In this document: positions 12,330-21,874 of the stretch, one piece after another
How positions within the stretch are numbered: position 1 is the stretch's first letter
Layout: every line of letters starts with the position of its first letter
From: Coriaria nepalensis
Taxonomy: Eukaryota > Streptophyta > Magnoliopsida > Cucurbitales > Coriariaceae
Reading direction: 5' to 3'
NCBI GenBank assembly: GCA_027186245.1
Contig: CP114497.1
Span: 5,029,501 to 5,093,500, forward strand
DNA: 64,000 nt
Notes under the pieces: model-generated
Database searches by the model: none
Seen by the model: the letters and a program-made list of their open reading frames with translations, nothing else
Told to the model about the DNA's origin: nothing
Position numbers and translations under genes: made by a program

Positions 12330-13420
12330 GGAGGTCGCTAGATACGACTCTACTTTATATTCTCCGCTGATATCGGATTTGCGATGCCAGAAGATTATAC
12401 TTTTTATGCTTACCAGTTTGCAGTAACAAAGTCTGAAGATTCGTTCCACCAACGAGTTCCTTGCTTCGGGATTTATTGTTATTATATTGTTTTTTTTTGT
12501 GTGTCTCTCTCTACCCTTTTGAAGATGTTGATCATTGATAATTTGATTCAAATCAATACTTTTGTAAAATGGTATTGACTTGACTCGTTCAACGCAATTC
12601 AACCAAAATCCTACGACCGAGAGAGAAATAGGCGATGCTGCTTAACTCGAACTAGAGTCCATTACTCTTATCTCGCCTCCAAACTAGACCAGTGAGTATT
12701 AAAATCATTAATCGAACTTAAATTTGTGCAAAATTTTCGTATTTGAATTAGACTCAAAAAGTTAATTGAAACCTTTCAATGCTAATACTAACCTTGAGTT
12801 AAGAAATATAAAATTCTGAAATTTGCTCTTAATTAAACGTTTTATTTTAATTTTTTATCCCAAAATTTATTTTTATTATTTTTTATCTATTTCATTATTT
12901 TAAATTAAATTTTTGATTCATTCATTTATCATTATTTCCATCAACTCCTTCACTATCATTATAATTTAACGTATCCATTCGAAATGTTCTAAAATTCCTT
13001 ATTTGACAAATTAAAAAAAATTATATATATTTTTAAATTGATATTGTGATGATACAACCTAATTTTCGAACCTTGGTGGAGATGATGATGGTAAATGGGA
13101 TGAAAACTAATTATAATTTAAAACAAATAATTAAATGATGAGTTTAATCAAGAAAATATTCGATATAATTTGGATTGCTAAAATTCAGTGAAATTTATGG
13201 TCGAAATTTTATCTGAAGGAATAAATATCGATTATGACTGTCCAACACATATAAACATATTAAGCTAACATCAGTATATTTAAAATGTCATATCGGTATG
13301 TTGAATGAGATTGAGCAGTTAATCGATTCTTATTTCTTTATATAAAATCTCGATATCAAATTTTATTAAATTGTATCGACTCAAATTACACCAAAAATTT
13401 ACTTGGTTGTTCAATGGACA
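12330..13420. other. Intergenic, AT-rich; possible small foldback
   Basis: Upstream side of the adenylate kinase gene. No gene is recognised. 12840-13140 shows weak inverted symmetry (AT-rich arms around a core near 12940-13090), possibly a decayed MITE, but the arms are too low in complexity to be sure. Confidence 0.35.
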
Positions 13421-13429
13421 CTCTTTCTT

Positions 13430-14330
13430 ACACAATTTTTACTCCACCTGATTAAATTAAATCTAAGTTAAAATCGTTTGAATTTAACGCATCTAAAATA
13501 AAACTAAAATTATCCACTTCTCACCATTGAAACTTCCTACCAACAAGCAATCGCCACCAAGCTCTCTAAAAATTATGGTCATCAACACCAACAATCGGAA
13601 CCCACGACACTGACATCAACCCACTGTTGACTACGAGTCTCATCCATGAACTCCAACAGAGCTGTGTATGTATTGTTTGAGAGGTTTTCCCATCGTTATT
13701 CCAGAAACTGACACTGTCATTTACGTGTTTCAAGAGTTCTTATAAGTGCTATCTTGTCTCTTTTTGATTGCTCTACAACTACGTACTTTATCTGATTCTT
13801 CTTCCTTTTGATCGATTTTTCCCCTAAATATCTTGCAATTTTGTGTTTCTTTAATTATTATTCTTTTTCCGATTGTTTTCCTTATTCTAGAAATTATGAA
13901 ATTATTTTTTATATATAATGAAAAGCCTTTAGCTCTTTTAACACATAATTTCGTCCAACAAATAAGTTTTTGGCTCTTCTCTAACACAAAATTGTTTGTT
14001 TAAGACTTGAGAAGTAATCGTTCAATACAACAAATAAGTCCAAGAAGAACCAAATAAAGCAGTTAGAGCAATCAAATGGAGACAAGAAAGGACGGCGATG
14101 AACTCAAACCTCGTTGCCATCGATGGTGGGTTGGGGTTGGCGGCTGAAATTTATAGAGAAGTTAAGTTGGCGGTGGTTGCTTGTTGGTAGGATGGATTGA
14201 TTTTAACAATGGTGAGAAGAAGATTATTTTAGATTTATTTTAGATGTGTAAAATTCATGGGATTTTGACCTCACATTTAACTTAATCAAATGATCTTAAA
14301 ATTAGAGTAAATTTGAGGTTAAGGTCATGT
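13430..14330. mobile_element. Foldback/long-TIR non-autonomous element
   Basis: The left arm (about 13430-13560) and right arm (about 14150-14325) are inverted copies. The left arm reads ACATCTAAAATAAA-like words, then CTTCTCACCATTG, then CCTACCAACAAGCAA and CGCCACCAA. The reverse complement of the right arm gives the same words in the same order. The ~600 bp interior has no coding capacity. Long inverted arms suggest a Mutator-type or foldback MITE. I could not define its target duplication. Confidence 0.7.
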
Positions 14331-14600
14331 TTGGATAACACTTACTTTTTGTCACAAACTTATAATTTTTGGAAAAATGTCGTATAAATTAATTTTTAAT
14401 GAAATTAATAAAATAAAATAAAAATGAGAAAGATTGTATTAGCTTTAAACCCGAAAATTTGAAATATATAATAAAATTAAAACTTGACCCTTATTTTCTA
14501 TTGATGACCCACTATTTATAAACCCATTGAGCTATATGGGAAACAAACACCGAATTTTTCTTCTTCTCACCACAACCCCATTTCCCGCCACTAGCTCCGG

Positions 14601-14843
14601 ATGCACAACCTCATTTTCTTCCACTTTCTCCGGTACATAACCCAACTCTTCTTCTTGCGGTCTGCAGCAACAGTGTTCGAAATTATTCATCTAGATTCGA
14701 ATTCTTCATCAATAACGTTTTCTTCTTCTTTCTCTTCTTCTTCACTTGATCGAATGGGTAGTTTCGAGATGATTTCCAATTGGTTAGTCAATGAGCATGA
14801 AGACCGAGAATCAAATCCTCCACCTAGAAAAGAAAAGGTATGA
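14601..14843 (+). pseudogene. Possible first exon of the Ulp1-type MULE gene
   Basis: An open frame of 80 residues with a Ser-rich N-terminal part. It ends in KEKV where AAG is followed by GTATGA, a good splice donor. The next recognisable coding block starts near 15241 after a TTTATAG acceptor. An internal start at 14752 (MGSFEMISNW) is also possible. I do not recognise a domain. The link to the downstream Ulp1-like gene is inferred from position, strand and the donor site only. Confidence 0.35.
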
Positions 14844-14989
14844 TTTTGTGAAATTAGGGTTTTTTTTTATTAAATCTTAGAAATGGATAGAAAGTAAGGA
14901 TTAAGATTGAATGATTCTATGATTATTTGATGAGATTGAAGAATCTCAATAAGCTCAACGAGAGAAAAAATTAGAGAAAGAAAAAAAAA

Positions 14990-15165
14990 ACCTCAACGGG
15001 ACAAGCTTGTTATCTTGTCTCCATGGGACAAACTTGTTCCGTTGAGCTCAATGGGATAGGCTTGTTGGAGAATTGATCTCAACAGGACACTAAAGCTCCT
15101 TGTCTTGTTGATCTCAATGGGACAACCATCATGTTCTGTTGAGCTCAATGGGATTATGAACATAT
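14990..15165. repeat. Subterminal repeat array, GAGCTCAAYGGGACA type (block 1)
   Basis: Five to six imperfect copies of units mixing CTCAACGGGACAAGCTTGT and GTTGAGCTCAATGGGA. They occur in both orientations, so adjacent copies can pair. The same unit recurs at 16648, 18408-18620, 19095-19290 and, in variant form, 20020-20280. Confidence 0.85.
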
Positions 15166-15240
15166 CTCTTTTTTTCTTTAAACATATTGTTTTAATGTCC
15201 ACTTATCATCTATAATTCAATTTATGTATTTGTTTATAGG

Positions 15241-18130
15241 AAATAATCGGGATTTAGGAGACCCATCAATATTTTGAAATGAGTTGATGTGTGAGAAGAC
15301 TTCAAGAGCATTATTTAAAAGTTCTTGTTTCAGCCGCTTTCTAGATGTAAGTTCAGACTTGGTGTTTCTCAGAGCGAGAGTTTGCTTTAGTTAGCAGTCT
15401 GAAGTGTGAGAGAGCAGCACCATACCTCATTGAATTTCAAAGAATAATCATTTTTATGAAAAATATTTTAGTGGTATTAGAACTATCTCATGTCCTCACT
15501 CGTCTTCAAACTAACGAAGAGGTTAGAAGATTACCTTTCTGTGGAAGTGGATGAGATGAAGGATGTTGAATCATGAAGTTGGCATTGGTATACTTCTTAG
15601 AATGTGGCCTCTTGGGTAATGCACATAAGGAAAACATTCAGGCTTATACTTTGATTTCTTCAACAAATACCCTTAGGGTGACTTAGTATACTAGAAAACT
15701 TCCGTCGATTCAAAAGAACATCAAAGAAAATCGACGGTTTAGTTGAATGGATTTCAGTTAGCTTTCTAGGTAAATTATTTATTACTATTAATTAAATTTT
15801 CGGTGTTAATGTTACAATTGTTGTTCTAACATTCTAGTAGGATTGTGTTAATTTTACTTGTGTTGTTCTATTACTGTAGGTATGGGCTCTAGAGTCTATT
15901 TTCATTATTGTAGATAGATTTGGGAGGCGTTTAAGAACTACCAGTATGCCTCACATGTTGAATTAGGGGAATGAAGGACGCGGATAGAGGAAAAAGCCAT
16001 ATCCCATCGTATCGGAGTATCGATGATGTTTTAAGAAGTAAAAATGTGAGTTTTGATATCGATCAAAATGTTATTTTTTCTTCGGCATAATTAATTTATT
16101 GATGGACAACCAACAAACTAACATCATTATTATGATACAGATTAAAGTATGTAGATATTTGCACCCATCAATTGAAGAAGCGACCTAGTTATATAAGGCC
16201 GACATGGAGATAGAAGAAGAATATGTTGAGGAGGAAGAAGAGGAGGAGGTTGTTGAGGAGTGTACCGTTCATGAGGAAGTTATTGAGGAGCATACCATTT
16301 AGGAGGAAGTATCCAGTCATTGGGATTAAATAGTGGTTGCTTCTGTACCAAGAAAGGCAAACAGTCCAGGTCCGAGAAAGAGAAGCAACCATCACAATCC
16401 TCAGCTGCGGGACTTCATGCAGAATGTACAGGGGACCCTTGACATACTCAGTTAGAGATTGGGGCGGGGAAAGCATACATTTGATGAGTTTAGTCAGAGA
16501 TTGATCCATGCGGAGTCTATCATCACATAATTAAACAGTAAAGTATGTGGTCCACTTGGTAAGTATTAAATTATGTGTGTTATATGTTTGTTATTTTTTA
16601 GTTCTCTCTTATAAATCTTATTTAATATATATAAACTATCACTATCATGTTGAGCTCAATGGGACAATGTTAGTTTATAATATTTTAAACTTATGCTTTC
16701 ATTCTTATAAATAGTTTTTTTTTATAGGTTCTATAGAGGAAAATGCTTCGGTAAATGCACAGGCCGAGGTTGGGGATGGTGCATAGGTAGCGGGCAGGTA
16801 CCATCCCGATGGTATAGAGACATACGAGGTTGAAGTCAATATTCATATAGAATCTTCTAGTAAGAATATCCATTTTCTCATATATTTTACTACCATTGAA
16901 AATACGTATATTCTTAACTTCTATCTTATATATATATATATATATGATATTTTAAACTATAGTCGTTGATCATATTACAGTTGAGGCTCAAGGCGAGAGA
17001 GAGGATGGTGTACGGGATACTAGAGCTGGTAAACATTAATTTTATTCTTTTATATTTTTTAAAGTAAGGATTTCATTCTTATATATGTTTTTCTTTAAGA
17101 TTCTATCGCGATGGAGGAAACGATAATATATGGGAGGAAAAGGAAGCGAGGTCCCCTACTTAGGACTCTATATACGGGTGAGACGGGGTATGATAGTGGT
17201 GAAGAGATGAAAAAAGTATTACGAGCAATCCACTTCATGTTCCCGATTAGGAACTAGTAAAGGCTCTATGGAGTTGGGCAAGGAGCAAATCAAAACTGAG
17301 AGAGTAAGTACACTTATTTTATTCAGTGAATTTACTATGTTCTAATTTTAATCTCATATATTTCGTCTTCCTTTTTTAATCTTTAGGACGAAGATGTCAT
17401 ATACGCTGAGAACTGGGGGTTCTACCACTAGAGAATTTTTTAGAAACTACCTAGAGATTGGAAAGTGGTTGGAAACTAATGTAAGTATTTTCAATTTCAC
17501 AAATGCGTAATTATTTTGATATTATTCTATTAAGTTTTGTAATATGACTTACTTGATTTTGGTAACATATTAATGAAACTTTGTACTTGCTCTAGTCGCG
17601 ACTCAAAAACTCTCATTCTCTCGTGAAAAAGCCTGTGGCAATCTTAGACGACGTCTTCGGTGTTTATATGATTGATTCATTCAAGATGAATGACTCTAGA
17701 TGTACATACGACCCAACATTCAAGAAGTAAGCATATAATATTAACTTTTAAGTTTTTTATGAAGATATTTTAATTAATTTATATATTTATCTACTTATTT
17801 AATTATTATAGCTACATGTCTAGAGAAATTCCAACGATGTATGGCATCGCTTGGCATGAATTTGACACCATAACTGTTGAACTTGCGTAATGCCCATTGG
17901 CTAGCCGTCGCAGTGGACTTCGGTAGTTAGACAATATATATTATCGATTGCAAAGTTGATTTGTCACCTGCTCCTAGAACAAGAAGGTGTCACAACTCCT
18001 AATATAAGTATATTTATTAGCAAAACACTACCTAAGATCATAGAGGTTAGTGAGGAGTTGAAAGTCAAGTTTGGCAAGAAACTAAACGAGCTATTCAAGT
18101 TGGAAAGTATCAATATCCCTTAGACCGAAG
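15241..18130 (+). pseudogene. DUF1985 / Ulp1-like (C48) peptidase pseudogene of a MULE
   Basis: Ulp1-type peptidases remove ubiquitin-like modifiers; transposon-borne versions have unknown roles. Decayed blocks follow in order. A DUF1985-like region includes ALVYFLECGLLGNAHKENIQ near 15575, FNKYPLG about 15660, and VWALESIFIIVDRFGRRLR near 15880 with PHMLN shortly after. A basic linker with RKRKRG lies near 17140. Then comes an exon with KKPVAILDDVFGVYMIDSFK (from 17621) ending at a good donor (17730), and an exon from 17812 with YMSREIPTMYGIAWHEFD. Finally NAHWLAVAVDF (His codon at 17895) and TIYIIDCKVD look like the catalytic His and Asp regions of Ulp1. I see no DCG/Cys block downstream. 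Stops and frameshifts break the frame, so it is a pseudogene. Confidence 0.65.
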
Positions 18131-18404
18131 CATTAAAAGGGTGAGATTATGGTAAATGGATGGTGAAATACATAGCTTTTTATATAATGTAACTTGGCTT
18201 ACAACTTGTAAATGATGAAAATATGACTTTTTGGGGAACAATTAGCTATATATATATCTATGAATGAGGCTTATAGTTGGATATTTTAGTAATATATTTG
18301 TGATTCATACTCACTTATTTTGTTTCTTGGTTTTTTTCATTGAGTATTTGTACAGCTTCCAATTAAGGCATGATGTTGACACTGTCCAGTTTATTCAATC
18401 AATG

Positions 18405-19295
18405 TCATATTGAGCTCAACGTGACATTGATATTATCTCGTTGATGTTCAATGGGACCCTATTCCTTTCCCGTTGAACCTCAACGGGATACTAAGCTTGT
18501 CCCATTGAGGCTTAATAGGACACTAAACTTGTCCTGTTGAGTTCAACGGGACAAAAATCGTATTCCATTGATGCTCAACGAGACCCTATTCCTCTCCCAT
18601 TGAACCTGAACAGGACACTAACAAAATCAAGTAGACAGTTTTATAACATCATTTTTATATAAATAATAAACTTATTTTGAATAAAAATATCTTCTTGAAC
18701 ATGTAAGGAGTTACAATGGATTGTCTTGTGTGAATAAGTGTCTAGAATATGGATAGTTGTTTCAGTGTTTGTATAAATATTAGAGATGGATATAATGCAA
18801 TATGGATTTGTAATTCCTTTTAACCTATTATGAAACTTTACATTATCTGTTATAGAGCGGTACTCTTTAGGAATAGTTAAAGAACATAGTAATTAACATG
18901 TCATTTGTATACAATGGAGTTGAAATTCTCGTTGACTTATTATGAAACTTGACATTGTTTGAAGATAATTGAAGTAGTATTTTGATCGTAAATAAGAGAT
19001 AATTATTAATTATATATTATAGATTGATATTTTCAGGGAATAGTTGAAGATTACAATTTTATAATATGTATTTAGTAGATAGATTGAACAAATAATGCTC
19101 AATGGGACACTAAGCTTGTCTCATTGAGCTCAAGGGGATAAAATTTTGTCTTGTTGATGCTCAATAGGATACTAAAATTGTCCCGTTGATGTTCAACGAG
19201 ACATTAAGATAGTCCTATTGAACATCAACGGACACTAGACAAGTCCCATTGAGCATTAATAGGACAATATTCTTGTCCCATTCATCATCAACCTG
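18405..19295. repeat. Subterminal repeat arrays, GAGCTCAAYGGGACA type (blocks 2 and 3)
   Basis: Two clusters (18405-18620 and 19090-19295) of 40-55 bp units containing TCAACGGGACACTAAGCTTG, CCCGTTGAACCTCAACGGGA and similar words. Many are self-complementary (CCCGTTGA paired with TCAACGGG). They occupy the space between the 3' ends of the Ulp1-like gene (plus) and the transposase remnant (minus). Confidence 0.85.
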
Positions 19296-19399
19296 CTATT
19301 TTTATACAAGTTGCTAGACTAATAGAGAAAAATAGCTAAGAAAAAATATTATTATAGAAGAAAAAAATAATAAAAGTTATTACATAGCCAAGTTTTCAT

Positions 19400-20000
19400 A
19401 TATTTTCGACAGTTGGTAGCTGAACGGGATTCTAACAAGTCTTCCTATTGTATTCTAGTTTACTACAGTTTCTACACTTTCTTCTTCTTCGTGTTTGTTC
19501 ACTGGTTGAAGGTATACATCTGTTTTTAGGTATTCCACTCTGTCGATGCATGTTAGGTCTTCCACTTGTTCGATTTCTTCACCTTGAACTCTTTATTATG
19601 TTGGACCGCATGCATATGTACTTTTACTTTTAGGTCATTCTTCAAGGGAAATAACTTATTACAATACAGAGGAGCTTCATGTGACAAATTTTTTTTTTAT
19701 AAATATCAGACTTAAATACAGAGGGGATATCGGCTTATATAATAGCATTAAACTAAATTCTTTTCATTCCACCTCTATACAATTATAGAGAACCTCTAAT
19801 AGTTCATTAATACTTATAGTTTCAACTAAAGCACCTGTCATTACTGCTGAGTCCTTCGGCAACCAATATTTCGACTTTAAGATCTCATCCTCTTTCCATT
19901 CCCATTATAGTATATGTATATAAACACAGATGATAATTCCATTCTTGAAAAAGAAAATAATTTCACATCAGTATCTTAATTATACAAAAAAAAAATAACA
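19400..20000 (-). pseudogene. MULE transposase remnant, internally deleted
   Basis: The minus strand holds the C-terminal tail of the same transposase family as at 5.0-6.4 kb: RQSGIPKNRCIPSTSEQ, then a zinc knuckle CRNCSKLEYNRKTC in which the usual GH is EY, then NPVQLPTVEN near 19400. The segment 19860-19975 resembles the N-terminal flank seen near 6380-6480. The whole catalytic core and SWIM finger between them are missing, so this copy has a large internal deletion. Confidence 0.65.
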
Positions 20001-20019
20001 AAAAATATAGGGTTCTTAT

Positions 20020-20285
20020 TCCGTTGATATCAATAGGACATGAGGCACGTCCATTGATAAGAGGCATGTCATGTTGATATCAAAGAATAAGAGCCTTATC
20101 TCGTTGATATAAGAGGGATAAGAGGCCTATCTTGTTGATATTAGCGGGACAATAAACATGTACCATATTAGCGGGACAAGATATCCCGTTGATATCAGCT
20201 AGACAAGAAGCCTATCCTATTGATATGAATGCGACAATAAGCATGCCCCGTTGATTATCAATGAGATAAGAAGTATGGACCAAAT
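20020..20285. repeat. Tandem repeats, CCGTTGATATCARYGGGACA type (block 4)
   Basis: Six or more imperfect copies of a unit built on GTTGATATCAACGGGACAAG with variants such as TGTTGATATTAGCGGGACAA. They resemble the GAGCTCAAYGGGACA units on the other side of the element but use GATATC in place of GAGCTC at the centre of the palindrome. Confidence 0.8.
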
Positions 20286-20864
20286 GCAATTTGAAAGTAC
20301 ACAATTAATGTATTTTGATTTCGAAATGAGGTGGTTCAAAATACACTATTAATATCAGTGAAATGCATTTCAAAATGTAAGAATTGATCATAATGAAAAC
20401 ACATAAATACACCATTATAGAGGAAGAAAAATTTCGGCAAAGAATAAAAAAAAAACGTACTACAACACTATGGAGGAGGAATGATCAATACAACGGATAC
20501 GACGAAGGATAAAAAACAGAAAGCCCGGAGAATGCGCGCAACACACGGATATCAATAGCAAAAATAGAAACAGAACGAATGAACAACAAATTGATGAAAT
20601 AGAGAGAAGGTTAAATTTGTAATTTTATTTTTTAAATTTATTTTCGTGATACTAAATAAAGAAGAAAAGCCATTTTACAAAAGTTTTCAATGTCTACACA
20701 ATTTTCAAAAATTTAATCTTGAAATGCCTATTTAGCTAACCCCCTAAAAATTTCCATGGATAAATGACCTTATGCTATCCTATACTATGAATCAATAGCC
20801 AAAGATTTCCATGGACTATAAAAACTCATACTTTACTAACTTTAACTATTATATTTGGGTTAAT

Positions 20865-21335
20865 AACTTCCTTATAATCAAATTTGAAATATAAATACAT
20901 TCTTAACTTAAAATTTTATTATTTTTTCATCCCCTAATATTTAATTCTTTATATTTTTCACATAACAAATTTTAATAATTTTTTTTTATCAACTCACCAT
21001 TTCATCCGCTACAACCTTCACCTCCGCCACTTACCACCCGACCACTCCTCCAAAAATTCTTAAAATTCTATAAAAACTAAAAAATTTTGGAAAAAACTAA
21101 AACTAGTATTTTTCAAAATTTTAATTTTTTTTGAGCAGTTGCAGTGGCGTTGGGGGTAATGGTTGTGGCAAATGAGATAATAAGTTGAGCGAAAAAAATA
21201 ATTAAAATTTATTATGGATAAAAGTATAAAAAAATTAAATATTAATAATAATAAAATAATTAAATTTTAAGTTAAAGATCTAATTGTATTTTAAATTTGA
21301 TTATAAAAGAGACCCAAAACTAATAATTTCATATA
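20865..21335. mobile_element. Foldback MITE, ~470 bp with ~180 bp inverted arms
   Basis: The left arm (20870-21050) contains TATAATCAAATTTGAAATA, CTTAACTTAAAATTTTATTA and TAACAAATTTTAATAATT. The reverse complement of the right arm (21140-21325) gives the same words in order (TATAATCAAATTTAAAATA, CTTTAACTTAAAATTTAATT and so on). The short centre is GC-richer (CTCCGCCACTTACC). No coding capacity. The inverted-arm structure is clear; the superfamily is not. Confidence 0.8.
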
Positions 21336-21874
21336 ATAAAATATGAATTTTCGTAATACAATGTAATATTTAGCTAATTCTTCATAAACATGATAATAAA
21401 ATCAATTTCCCAAAATTATATTAAAAAATTAGTTAAAAAAGAGTATCCATGAAACCCATTCTATAATTAGAATTTTAAAATAGAGTATTTATTAATTAAT
21501 TTACCATTATTTAAAATTCAGAATATTCTTTATAATTATATCAAAATTTATCAAAATTAGTTTCCTGTAATTATTTGTTTTATCGCGTAAGTAGAACAAC
21601 ATCGTTTTGATAGTCTGTGAAACTATGTCGTTTCTCCCTCCTTTAGCAATACGCCGTCATTTTACTCTTTATGCTATGCCGTTTCCATTGCTTGTATTAT
21701 TAGGTTCTAACAAAATAATTCCAATCGAAGCATATATACATTTTTGCATATTTAGATTTTAGTAACGTGTTCAGAACACATCTAATTTCTCACATTATCA
21801 GATTAGTGAATGTAAGGATAACGTATTGGGATTGTTATATATAAACAACAGAGGGAATATAAGGAGAAGAGGGA
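21336..21874. other. Intergenic, downstream of the SnoaL-like gene
   Basis: AT-rich. The right part (about 21600-21874) probably holds the 3' untranslated region of the minus-strand SnoaL-like gene. No other gene is seen. Confidence 0.4.

Larger units (their letters stand above)
14500..20700. mobile_element. Ulp1-type Mutator-like element (decayed), copy 1
   Basis: Composite of a plus-strand DUF1985/Ulp1-like pseudogene (15.2-18.1 kb), a minus-strand MULE transposase remnant (19.4-20.0 kb) and family-specific tandem repeats around GAGCTCAAYGGGACA (15.0-20.3 kb). The two genes converge on the main repeat block. Plant MULEs that carry a Ulp1-like peptidase gene are known (Kaonashi, CUMULE). 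The limits are estimates: AT-rich edges near 14.4 and 20.7 kb may hold the terminal inverted repeats, but I could not align them with confidence. Confidence 0.7.

Noticed and set aside
12192..12602. 136-residue open frame on minus overlapping adenylate kinase exon 1
   Set aside because: It reads exon 1 in another frame and continues upstream of the start codon; no domain, and the MALHS frame fits the kinase.
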